Below are positions 1 through 6,717 of a stretch of DNA of 7,324 bases, in pieces. The position numbers and the translations under genes were made by a program. The stretch spans positions 1-7,324 of the forward strand of contig CANQMJ010000123.1 in assembly GCA_947624945.1 (NCBI GenBank), in the 5' to 3' direction. Source of the stretch: an uncultured Clostridia bacterium. GTDB taxonomy: Bacteria; Bacillota; Clostridia; Oscillospirales; CAG-272. The notes beneath the pieces were generated by a model. The model saw only the letters and a program-made list of their open reading frames with translations. It was not told the origin of the DNA and ran no database searches. The stretch's first letter is position 1, and each line of letters opens with the position of its first letter.

Positions 1-227
1 GCCGACGGCTCCGCCGGCACATACACGGACACGGAGACGTGCTCGCGGTCCGCGTTCAGCACCGACTCGTCGATGAGGTCGCCGTATACGCCGTCGAGTA
101 TGAGCTCGTCGAGATCGCCGTAATCCTCTACCTGTATCCTCGCGTCCGCCATGCTCATCACCGCGCACATTAAGTCGAGCAGCTCCCGCCGCCCGCTCGC
201 CTTGATTTGAGTCCAGTTATCAGTCAT
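1..227 (-). CDS. prmA: Ribosomal protein L11 methyltransferase, N-terminal part (cut by window edge)
   Basis: PrmA is a cytosolic SAM-dependent enzyme that trimethylates ribosomal protein L11. Only the first 75 codons are here, so the SAM-binding domain lies outside the window. The visible part reads MTDNWTQIKASGRRELLDL, then a V-E-D-Y-G-D-L segment (residues 33-39), then D-L-I-D-E followed by D-R-E-H (about 50-63) and a hydrophobic strand VSVSVYV (64-70). This matches the N-terminal L11-recognition domain of clostridial PrmA proteins, where W-T-x-I at the start, an E-D-Y-x-D-L motif and D-L-I-D-E are usual. The ATG at 225-227 is chosen because W-T-x-I follows it at once. No Shine-Dalgarno sequence is visible, and a 17-bp hairpin ends 10 bases upstream. 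Position downstream of dnaJ agrees with the common hrcA-grpE-dnaK-dnaJ-prmA order. The family call rests on remembered similarity over a short segment. Confidence 0.85.
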   Translation of the reverse strand, partial: MTDNWTQIKASGRRELLDLMCAVMSMADARIQVEDYGDLDELILDGVYGDLIDESVLNADREHVSVSVYVPAEPS

Positions 228-237
228 ATGGTTTTTA

Positions 238-275
238 GCGAGAGGGAAACTTTTTGAGAAAAGTTTCCCTCTCGC
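238..275. repeat. Perfect 17-bp hairpin upstream of prmA
   Basis: Bases 238-254 and 259-275 are exact reverse complements around a 4-base loop (TGAG). The arm runs from GCGAGAGGG into AAACTTTT. Further out, on the plus side, TTCAAAAACTTTT follows (about 284-296), as it does beside the hairpin at 3726. This is one member of a hairpin family in this window (others at 1736, 3726 and 6314). It lies 10 bases upstream of the prmA start codon. It has no clean U-tract directly after the stem on the minus strand, so it is not a textbook terminator; an attenuator, an mRNA-stabilising or processing site, or a mobile palindromic repeat are all possible. Confidence 0.8.
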
Positions 276-386
276 GCTCTCCCTTCAAAAACTTTTACTA
301 CTATTTTTTCTTTGTTACAAAGCAAACGAAAACAATATTTTTAGAGATAGCTTAAGATAATCACTAATCGGTCCGCTTTTGGAGAA

Positions 387-474
387 GGCAGCATCTCCTC
401 ACTTCGTTCGGAGTTGCCACACTTTTCGCAAAGCGAAAAGTGTCGGAGGTTTGGAGCGTAAGCGACAAAACTCC
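387..474. repeat. Partial copy C of dispersed repeat, with adjoining hairpins
   Basis: Three stem-loops follow one another. The first is imperfect: GGCA (387-390) with TGCC (415-418) and CTCC (395-398) with GGAG (410-413). The second is perfect: ACACTTTTCGC at 419-429 with its complement at 433-443 and loop AAA. The third is weaker, pairing GGAG (445-448) with CTCC (471-474). Bases 419-474 align with 5929-5985 (copy A): the same ACACTTTTCGC hairpin, then GTGTCG, AGGT and AGCGAC in the same order with one single-base indel in each direction. This looks like one end of the repeat whose longer copies lie near 5929 and 6443. It sits in the dnaJ-prmA gap. The rest of that gap (roughly 300-380) is AT-rich; I see no convincing promoter for prmA in it. 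Confidence 0.65.
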
Positions 475-505
475 TACCTTTCTACAAAAAGGGGTCCCCG
501 AATAA

Positions 506-542
506 AAAAGTTTTCCTCTCTGTTTCATATTCAAAAACTTTT
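506..542 (-). terminator. Terminator-like stem-loop after dnaJ
   Basis: On the minus strand, 9 bases after the dnaJ stop codon, AAAAGTTTT (542-534) can pair with AAAACTTTT (514-506) across a 19-base loop, and the stem runs into further T residues (505-504). This could act as a weak intrinsic terminator. The stem is almost all A-T, so efficiency is doubtful and some readthrough to prmA is likely. The arms resemble those of the hairpin family in the neighbouring gaps. A GGGGTCCCC palindrome followed on the minus strand by five T residues (490-486) lies just beyond, but it cannot form a hairpin by itself. Confidence 0.4.
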
Positions 543-550
543 ACTGCTTC

Positions 551-1702
551 TTACTTATTATCCTTATCGAACAGCTTGCGGAACTTTTTGCGCTTCGAAT
601 AATTGTTCTCGCCGCACGACGCTGCAAAGTCGGAGAGCAGCTTTTTCTGCTGCGACGTAAGATTCTTCGGCACCTCGATATTGACGGTGAAGTGCAGGTC
701 TCCCTTGCGCGACGGACTGTTCACGTTCTGTATGCCGCGTCCGCGCAGGATGAACTCTGTGCCAGTCTCTGTGCCCTCGGGGATATCGTAGTCGACGGGA
801 CCCTCGAGCGTCGGGACCTTTATCGTCGCGCCGAGCGTCGCCTCGGTGAACGTGACGGGGACTTCGCAATATATGTTGAAGCCGTCGCGTTCGAACGTCG
901 AATGAGCCCTGACGCCGACGGTGATGACGAGATCGCCGGCGGGACCGCCGTTGCGACCCTCGTCGCCCTCGCCGCGCAGCGCGATGCGCTGACCGTTGTC
1001 GATGCCGGCGGGAATTGAGACTTCTATCTTGCGCGTTATCTTGACATAGCCCTTGCCGCGGCAGTTTTTGCACGGCGACTTGATTATCTTGCCCGTACCG
1101 CGGCACGCGTCGCACGCGTGCGACGTCTGCATCACGCCGAACGGCGTGCGCTGCGTCGACGTGACCTGACCCGTGCCGTGGCAGACGGAGCACGTCTCGG
1201 GGCTCGTGCCCTTTTCGGCGCCCGTGCCGCCGCAGTCGGAGCATTTGACGATCTGACCGTAGCTTATCTCGCGTTTGCAGCCGAACGCTGCCTCCTCGAA
1301 GCTGATGAGCACCGACTGCGCGACGTCGCCGCCGCGTACGGGCGCGTTGCGTCTGCGTTCACTGCCGCCTCCCCCGAAGCCGCCGAAACCGCCGAAGCCT
1401 CCGCCGAAAATGCTCGACAAAATGTCGCCGAAATCGAAGTCGGACGCGTCAAATCCTACGCCGCCCTTTGACGGGTCGAAGGCGTCGTGACCGAACTGGT
1501 CGTACTGCGAGCGCTTATTCGGGTCGGAAAGCACGCCGTAAGCCTCGTTTATCTCCTTGAACTTCGCCTCGGCTTCCTTGTCGCCGGGGTTCATGTCGGG
1601 GTGATACTTCTTCGCCAGCGTGCGGTACGCGCGCTTCAGCTCGTCATCCGTGGCCGTCTTGGATACGCCCAAAACCTCATAATAATCGCGTTTGTCTGCC
1701 AT
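551..1702 (-). CDS. dnaJ: Chaperone protein DnaJ (Hsp40), full type I
   Basis: DnaJ delivers unfolded clients to DnaK in the cytosol and stimulates its ATP hydrolysis. The 383-residue length is normal. The J domain (about 5-70) holds the HPD motif at 34-36. A Gly/Phe-rich linker follows (about 80-113), with repeated G-G-F. The zinc domain has four intact CxxCxGxG repeats at 154-161, 171-178, 197-204 and 211-218, so all eight zinc ligands are present. The C-terminal substrate-binding domain follows, ending in a lysine-rich tail. The ATG at 1700-1702 is supported by AAAGGA with 8 bases spacing. The gene lies 116 bases after dnaK, with a perfect palindrome between them, and is followed by a possible weak terminator. 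The domain set makes it a classical DnaJ, not CbpA or a short J-protein. Confidence 0.98.
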   Translation of the reverse strand: MADKRDYYEVLGVSKTATDDELKRAYRTLAKKYHPDMNPGDKEAEAKFKEINEAYGVLSDPNKRSQYDQFGHDAFDPSKGGVGFDASDFDFGDILSSIFGGGFGGFGGFGGGGSERRRNAPVRGGDVAQSVLISFEEAAFGCKREISYGQIVKCSDCGGTGAEKGTSPETCSVCHGTGQVTSTQRTPFGVMQTSHACDACRGTGKIIKSPCKNCRGKGYVKITRKIEVSIPAGIDNGQRIALRGEGDEGRNGGPAGDLVITVGVRAHSTFERDGFNIYCEVPVTFTEATLGATIKVPTLEGPVDYDIPEGTETGTEFILRGRGIQNVNSPSRKGDLHFTVNIEVPKNLTSQQKKLLSDFAASCGENNYSKRKKFRKLFDKDNK

Positions 1703-1735
1703 AAGTACGTTCCTTTGATCAAGGTTTGATGATGA

Positions 1736-1765
1736 GGGGGAAACTTCTTATAAGAAGTTTCCCCC
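1736..1765. repeat. Perfect 30-base palindrome in the dnaK-dnaJ gap
   Basis: GGGGGAAACTTCTTA (1736-1750) is followed directly by its exact reverse complement (1751-1765). It belongs to the hairpin family at 238 and 3726 but differs in the inner stem (CTTCTTA in place of CTTTTT) with the other arm changed to match, so pairing is kept. On the plus side it is followed by AGGACCCC and TTCAAGAATT, the counterpart of the GGACCCC and TTCAAAAACTTTT beside the 3726 element. It lies 33 bases upstream of the dnaJ start codon on the transcribed strand. It has no U-tract. Confidence 0.8.
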
Positions 1766-1818
1766 ATAGGACCCCGTTCAAGAATTATTATATAAGGGTT
1801 CGGGGCTGACCCTCGGGA

Positions 1819-3690
<1,872 letters not shown>

Positions 3691-3725
3691 TTTATTGCCT
3701 CCGGATTTGATTTAATTATTTTTCT

Positions 3726-3762
3726 CGGGGAGGAAACTTTTTGAAAAAAAGTTTCCTCCCCG
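3726..3762. repeat. 17-bp hairpin in the grpE-dnaK gap
   Basis: Bases 3726-3742 pair with 3746-3762 around a 3-base loop (GAA). The arm runs CGGGGAGGAAAC then five T residues. On the plus side it is followed by GGACCCCTC and then TTCAAAAACTTTT (3772-3784). The same design occurs at 238 and, in varied form, at 1736. It ends 35 bases before the dnaK start codon and about 23 bases before its Shine-Dalgarno sequence. Since there is no U-tract after the stem on the minus strand, I read it as an RNA structure or palindromic repeat and not as a simple terminator. It may affect the ratio of DnaK to HrcA and GrpE by attenuation or by protecting a processed 5' end. Confidence 0.8.
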
Positions 3763-3809
3763 GACCCCTCTTTCAAAAACTTTTCCTACCTTTTAATTAT
3801 TTTGGCTTG

Positions 3810-3842
3810 ATTGGTTTGATTGATTGATTTTACTAAACCGAT
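3810..3842. repeat. GATT-rich repeat able to form a stem-loop
   Basis: The stretch contains several TTGATT or GATT units in tandem (within 3806-3847). ATTGGTTT (3810-3817) can pair with AAACCGAT (3835-3842, shifted copy AAACCGAT) with one G-U pair. It lies 23 bases after the grpE stop codon, between grpE and the long hairpin ahead of dnaK. It may be only low-complexity spacer sequence. Confidence 0.3.
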
Positions 3843-3864
3843 TGATTTACTGCGACTTGCCCGT

Positions 3865-4521
3865 TTATTTTTCGCCTGCGACCGTCACCGCCGCATACCG
3901 CAAGACCTTATCGCCGCGTCTGTATCCGCGCTGGAGCACCGCCACAACTTTTCCGGGCTCGCACTCCGCATCCTCGACCATCATCACCGCCGAATGCTTC
4001 GTCGGGTCGAACTCGTCGCCGGGTTCGCCGAACTGCTCGACGCCGAGCGACGTCAGCACGTCGGGGACGTTTTTGAGTATCAGCTTTACGCCGTCCGCAA
4101 GCTTTTCGGGATCCGTGTACTGCGACGCGCGGTCGAGATTGTCGAGCAGCGGCAAGAGCTTACCGAGCGCGTCCGCATAAGCGTCGCCGTAAATGCCTTC
4201 GCGCTCCTTGGCGCTGCGCTTGCGGAAATTGTCGTACTCGGCGGCGAGCCGCATGTATTTGTCCGTCGTCTCGGAGAGTTTTTCCTCGAGCTCACGCTCG
4301 CGCTTCGACTGCTTGTCGTGCTTTTTGTCCTTGTGCTTGTCGCCGTCGGACTTCACCTCGGATTTTCCCGTATCCGCCGCGCTGTCGGTGCTTGCCGTAT
4401 CGCCGGTATTTTCAGTTTGAGCTTCGTTTGCCGCACCTTCCGCGCCCGAGTTCTCGGCAGCCGCAGCCTCGTCCGGCTTCACACCGTCTGTCGCTTCCGT
4501 TTCCTTCTTTTCTTCATCCAT
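3865..4521 (-). CDS. grpE: Nucleotide exchange factor GrpE
   Basis: GrpE is the cytosolic dimeric factor that releases ADP from DnaK and so resets the Hsp70 cycle. From the ATG at 4519-4521 the protein has 218 residues. Residues 1-70 are a low-complexity, acidic then Lys-rich and probably disordered tail. A charged coiled coil follows (about 71-115), with the family pattern Y-x-R-L-A-A-E-Y-D-N-F-R-K-R (89-102). The central helices include LLPLLDNLDRA (122-132). The C-terminal beta domain carries D-E-F-D-P-x-K-H-x-A-V (169-179) and VLQRGYRRGDKVLRYAAVTVA (195-215). An in-frame GTG exists seven codons upstream (4540-4542), but AGAGGT sits just before the ATG with good spacing, so the ATG is preferred. 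The gene begins 36 bases after hrcA, which indicates co-transcription. Confidence 0.97.
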   Translation of the reverse strand: MDEEKKETEATDGVKPDEAAAAENSGAEGAANEAQTENTGDTASTDSAADTGKSEVKSDGDKHKDKKHDKQSKRERELEEKLSETTDKYMRLAAEYDNFRKRSAKEREGIYGDAYADALGKLLPLLDNLDRASQYTDPEKLADGVKLILKNVPDVLTSLGVEQFGEPGDEFDPTKHSAVMMVEDAECEPGKVVAVLQRGYRRGDKVLRYAAVTVAGEK

Positions 4522-4557
4522 GATGTACCTCTGTATAGTCACTGACCGTTGTTATTA

Positions 4558-5688
4558 TTATCCGCCTCCGTCGCCTTCATTCCCGGGCGGCAGAGCTTTG
4601 TCGGCGGCGCCCTGACCGTCGCGCGAGACTGCGTCCGAAATGCTGCCCGCGAGCCCTTCGATGAGCGTCATGACGCGCGAATAATCCATTCTGCGCGGAC
4701 CGATGACGCCGATTGCGCCGACGACCTCGCCGTTGTGCTTGATGGTGCGGAACACTATCGAGGAATTGCCGCCCGCGTCGACGTTGTTTTCGCTGCCGAT
4801 GTAGACGTTGACGCCGTTGTCGTCGCCGTCCGACACGAGCTTGACGATGTCGTCGCGTCTGTCGAGCATCGAAAGAATGTCCTTGACCGCGCCGATGTCG
4901 GAGTATTCGGGGTATTGCAAGAGATTGTTGACGCCGTCGACCTTGACCTCGCCGCCCGACCCGCCGCGCATAGCCTCGTAAACGTCCTTCATGACGCCGT
5001 TCGCAAGCTCGCCGTATATGCCGAGCTCGTCGCGCATCTTCATTATGACGGGCAGCGTTATCTTGTCTGCGGCGACGCCGGACGCGTATGTGTTCAGCGT
5101 TTTCGCGACGGCGGCCGCGCCGTCGGCGTCGAGCTTTTGCGCGCTGTAAACGCGCGCCGTTTTGATGCTGTCGTCGGAGAGTATCATCACGAGCAGAAGC
5201 TCGTGCTCGCCGAGAAGCACCGTCTCGTATCTGCGAACCGTCTGCGCCGAACGCCGCGGCGTGACTGCGAGGGCGGTGTAGTTCGTCATCGCGCTTGCCA
5301 GCTTCGTCGCCGTATCAAGCAGACCGTCGAGCTCGGACATTTTCGCGGCGGCGACCGCGTTGAGCGTTTCGAGCTCGCGCGTCGTCATTTGATAGCGGTC
5401 ACGAAGCCAGTCGACGTAGAAGCGGTAGCCGAGCTCGGTCGGGACGCGTCCCGACGAGGTGTGAGGCGATTCGAGGTAGCCGCGCTCCTCGAGCGCAGCC
5501 ATTTCGTTTCTTATCGTCGCCGACGAATACTCGCGTCCGCCTATATTGGTGAGCGATTTCGAGCCGACGGGCTCGCCGTTTTTGATATGGCTGTCGACGA
5601 CGGCTCGCAGGATGAGCCGCTGCCGCTCCGTAAGCTCGCCGCCGTCCGGACGGACGGTATCGAGCGCCGCATCGTTACTGTTTGCCAC
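4558..5688 (-). CDS. hrcA: Heat-inducible transcription repressor HrcA
   Basis: HrcA represses the dnaK and groE operons by binding CIRCE and needs GroEL to stay active, so heat stress releases repression. From the GTG at 5686-5688 the protein has 376 residues, somewhat longer than the usual 340-350 because of an N-terminal extension of about 18 residues and a Gly-rich C-terminus. The winged-helix domain begins at LTERQ (about 19), with the recognition segment SSATIRNEM (55-63) and the family motif SGRVPTELGYRFYVD (79-93). A GAF-like dimerisation domain with an inserted region follows. GAGG at 5696-5699 gives the GTG a ribosome site with 7 bases spacing. A longer reading from TTG at 5722-5724 would start inside the operator and is unlikely. 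The gene ends with three consecutive in-frame TAA codons (4552-4560). Confidence 0.96.
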   Translation of the reverse strand: MANSNDAALDTVRPDGGELTERQRLILRAVVDSHIKNGEPVGSKSLTNIGGREYSSATIRNEMAALEERGYLESPHTSSGRVPTELGYRFYVDWLRDRYQMTTRELETLNAVAAAKMSELDGLLDTATKLASAMTNYTALAVTPRRSAQTVRRYETVLLGEHELLLVMILSDDSIKTARVYSAQKLDADGAAAVAKTLNTYASGVAADKITLPVIMKMRDELGIYGELANGVMKDVYEAMRGGSGGEVKVDGVNNLLQYPEYSDIGAVKDILSMLDRRDDIVKLVSDGDDNGVNVYIGSENNVDAGGNSSIVFRTIKHNGEVVGAIGVIGPRRMDYSRVMTLIEGLAGSISDAVSRDGQGAADKALPPGNEGDGGG

Positions 5689-5713
5689 GGTCGCGCCTCG
5701 CTCAGTTTGAATT

Positions 5714-5740
5714 TTAGCACTCAAGCACTCCGAGTGCTAA
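5714..5740. promoter_or_regulatory. CIRCE operator (HrcA-binding site)
   Basis: TTAGCACTC (5714-5722), a 9-base spacer and GAGTGCTAA (5732-5740) form a perfect match to the CIRCE consensus TTAGCACTC-N9-GAGTGCTAA. It lies between the promoter at 5751-5779 and the hrcA start, overlapping the expected transcription start, so HrcA bound here would block initiation. It gives the operon autoregulation by its own first gene product. Confidence 0.99.
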
Positions 5741-5750
5741 TCTCGAGTAT

Positions 5751-5779
5751 AATTTACCACTGCCGCGGTGATTTGTCAA
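5751..5779 (-). promoter_or_regulatory. SigmaA-type promoter of the heat-shock operon (P1)
   Basis: On the minus strand the -35 box is a perfect TTGACA (5774-5779). With 17 bases spacing the -10 box is TAAATT (5751-5756), matching 4 of 6 consensus positions; a better-looking TATACT (5746-5751) lies five bases further on but would need a 22-base spacer. Transcription would begin inside or at the edge of CIRCE (5714-5740), the standard layout for HrcA control. The 11-mer TTGACAAATCA recurs exactly at the upstream promoter at 6129-6157. Confidence 0.75.
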
Positions 5780-5810
5780 GGGGTGCGGGGGATTTTTTTG
5801 AAAAAAGTTT

Positions 5811-5846
5811 GCAAAAACCGCAGCGGCGTAAAACTCCCGTTTTTGC
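5811..5846 (-). terminator. Weak terminator-like stem-loop upstream of P1
   Basis: GCAAAAAC (5811-5818) pairs with GTTTTTGC (5839-5846). On the minus strand the stem is followed after four bases by six T residues (5806-5801). It could stop transcripts arriving from the upstream promoter before they reach P1. Just beyond it, 5793-5806 (seven T, one G, six A, within GGGGGA...GTTTGC) looks like a decayed member of the hairpin family seen at 238, 1736 and 3726. The stem is weak and the loop is 20 bases, so this is tentative. Confidence 0.3.
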
Positions 5847-5928
5847 ACATATTGTACTATGTTTTTCCTTTATCTATTTATCGGACTCATCGCTTCCGCC
5901 GATTCAAACCCGCCGTCCAAGCTTCACC

Positions 5929-6076
5929 ACACTTTTCGCGAAGCGAAAACGTGTCGCAGGTCGGCGCGTCAGCGACGAACTGCCGCGCACCGCGCTCGTG
6001 CGATGCCCGGCGCGACACGGCTCGACAAAGACACGACGCTTCGACGGCGCAGTCGACACGCCGCGAGGGAGCTGTT
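5929..6076 (-). repeat. Dispersed repeat, copy A (inverted relative to copy B)
   Basis: Read on the minus strand, this stretch starts AACAGCTCCCTCGCG (6076-6062) and runs through CATCGCACGAG and GCGGCAGTTCGTCGCTG, in the same order as copy B on the plus strand at 6443-6606. The far end carries a hairpin: ACACTTTTCGC (5929-5939) with GCGAAAA-C-GTGT (5943-5954). That end is shared with fragment C at 419-474. The sequence is GC-rich and open in several frames at once, so the Arg-rich reading frames across it look like by-products and not genes. No transposase, tRNA-like fold or target-site duplication is evident. It lies directly downstream of the leftward promoter at 6129-6157. Confidence 0.75.
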
Positions 6077-6128
6077 CGCAGACTCCTCCCGCCCAACCCA
6101 CGAACACCTCTTTCCCTTAACCGCCTAT

Positions 6129-6157
6129 ATTATACCACATTTTTTATGATTTGTCAA
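6129..6157 (-). promoter_or_regulatory. Consensus leftward sigmaA promoter (P2)
   Basis: On the minus strand there is a perfect TTGACA (6152-6157), a 17-base spacer and a perfect TATAAT (6129-6134). Upstream (about 6160-6185) the sequence is rich in A- and T-tracts, as in UP elements that raise promoter strength. Transcription would start near 6122 and run through repeat copy A towards hrcA, giving a leader of about 430 bases unless it ends near 5801-5846. No convincing protein-coding gene follows directly, so the product may be a non-coding RNA or a long leader of the heat-shock operon. Confidence 0.8.
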
Positions 6158-6313
6158 GTGCTTTTCACAAATTTATGATTTTTACGTAATCGATCACCCG
6201 TATCCAAACTCACATCTCCGCTCACCGCGGATGTACGTGCAGCCTGTACCTACCGGCAGCTACCTTTGACTACCTGACGTGGTGACGTCTTTCACACCAT
6301 TCAACCGGTTTTT
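6158..6313. other. Non-coding stretch with phased CTACC repeats
   Basis: No gene is visible here. CTACC occurs at 6250-6254, 6260-6264 and 6270-6274, exactly 10 bases apart, with a further GTACC at 6246-6250. Direct repeats at one helical turn are a layout seen in binding sites of some transcription factors, but the number is small and the factor unknown. Small inverted pairs also occur: TCCGC with GCGGA around 6217-6231, and GACGT with ACGTC around 6276-6289. The left end is AT-rich and belongs to the upstream part of the leftward promoter at 6129-6157. Confidence 0.35.
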
Positions 6314-6351
6314 GACAAGGGGGACTTTCTCGCAAGAAAGTCCCCCTTGTC
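6314..6351. repeat. Perfect 17-bp hairpin in the hrcA-dehydrogenase gap
   Basis: GACAAGGGGGACTTTCT (6314-6330) is the exact reverse complement of 6335-6351, with loop CGCA. It has the same general make-up as the hairpins at 238, 1736 and 3726 (G-run, then an ACTTT-type segment, loop, complement), followed on the plus side by GAACCCGAAAG, but its sequence differs. Unlike the other three, it does not lie next to a start codon. No U-tract follows on either strand, so a terminator role is not supported. Confidence 0.75.
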
Positions 6352-6442
6352 GAACCCGAAAGAGGCTCCCGTGTGGCGTCGATGTGATTGAATCGGCGGC
6401 AAGAGAGGCGTCGGGGCGTAGACCGCGTTATCGCTTCGGCAT

Positions 6443-6606
6443 AACAGCTCCCTCGCGACGGGGCGACAGCGCCGTCGAGACGTCGTGTCTTCGTCGGACG
6501 ATGGGAGCGTCGGACATCGCACGAGTATGGTGCGTGAATTTGACGCTGCGAAGCCTACGGCGCGACGCCCGTTTGCGGCAGTTCGTCGCTGCCGCGCCGA
6601 CCGGCG
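6443..6606 (+). repeat. Dispersed repeat, copy B, with a 43-base insertion
   Basis: Copy B runs on the plus strand and matches copy A (5929-6076, minus strand): AACAGCTCCCTCGCG at 6443-6457, CATCGCACGAG at 6515-6525, then GCGGCAGTTCGTCGCTG (from 6575) and CGCGCCGACC. Relative to A it holds about 43 extra bases between two TGCG tetranucleotides (6531-6534 and 6574-6577). After the shared part, B ends in its own hairpins: GAAACTTT (6626-6633) with AAAGTTTC (6639-6646), or alternatively CGGAGAA (6634-6640) with TTCTCCG (6644-6650). They lie just upstream of the dehydrogenase promoter. No credible protein is encoded. Confidence 0.75.
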
Positions 6607-6661
6607 GTGCGGTGCCCCGCTTTCCGAAACTTTCGGAGAAAGTTTCTCCGTGCAAAAAATG

Positions 6662-6690
6662 TTTACAATTCCGCATTTATATGGTACAAT
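6662..6690 (+). promoter_or_regulatory. SigmaA promoter of the dehydrogenase gene
   Basis: TTTACA (6662-6667) and TACAAT (6685-6690) are separated by 17 bases; each matches 5 of 6 consensus positions. Transcription would start near 6697, about 20 bases before the ATG at 6718, leaving room for the ribosome site AGGCAGGT (6701-6708). The two overlapping hairpins at 6626-6650 end 11 bases upstream of the -35 box. Confidence 0.8.
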
Positions 6691-6717
6691 ATATCCGTAA
6701 AGGCAGGTGTATTTATT

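Noticed and set aside
379..660. 93-codon plus-strand frame over the dnaJ end and the dnaJ-prmA gap
   Set aside because: Made of hairpin and repeat sequence and overlaps the 3' end of dnaJ; no ribosome site or family features.
1783..1800. TATAAT on the minus strand in the dnaK-dnaJ gap as a dnaJ promoter
   Set aside because: No acceptable -35 box lies at 16-18 bases upstream; AT-rich sequence alone explains the match.
4519..4542. GTG at 4540-4542 as the grpE start
   Set aside because: The ATG at 4519-4521 has AGAGGT at proper spacing, and that ribosome site would lie inside the longer reading.
3820..4545. 241-codon plus-strand frame opposite grpE
   Set aside because: Antisense to a complete grpE with clear family motifs; no domain and no ribosome site.
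5904..6107. Short Arg-rich minus-strand frame from GTG 6107, with AAGGG upstream and P2 just before it
   Set aside because: The start context is tolerable, but the frame is made of repeat copy A, which is open in several frames at once, and the product resembles no known family. Kept only as a remote possibility.
4549..6120. 523-codon plus-strand open frame opposite hrcA and its upstream region
   Set aside because: It is antisense to hrcA, reads through CIRCE, P1 and repeat copy A, and has a composition expected of a shadow frame.
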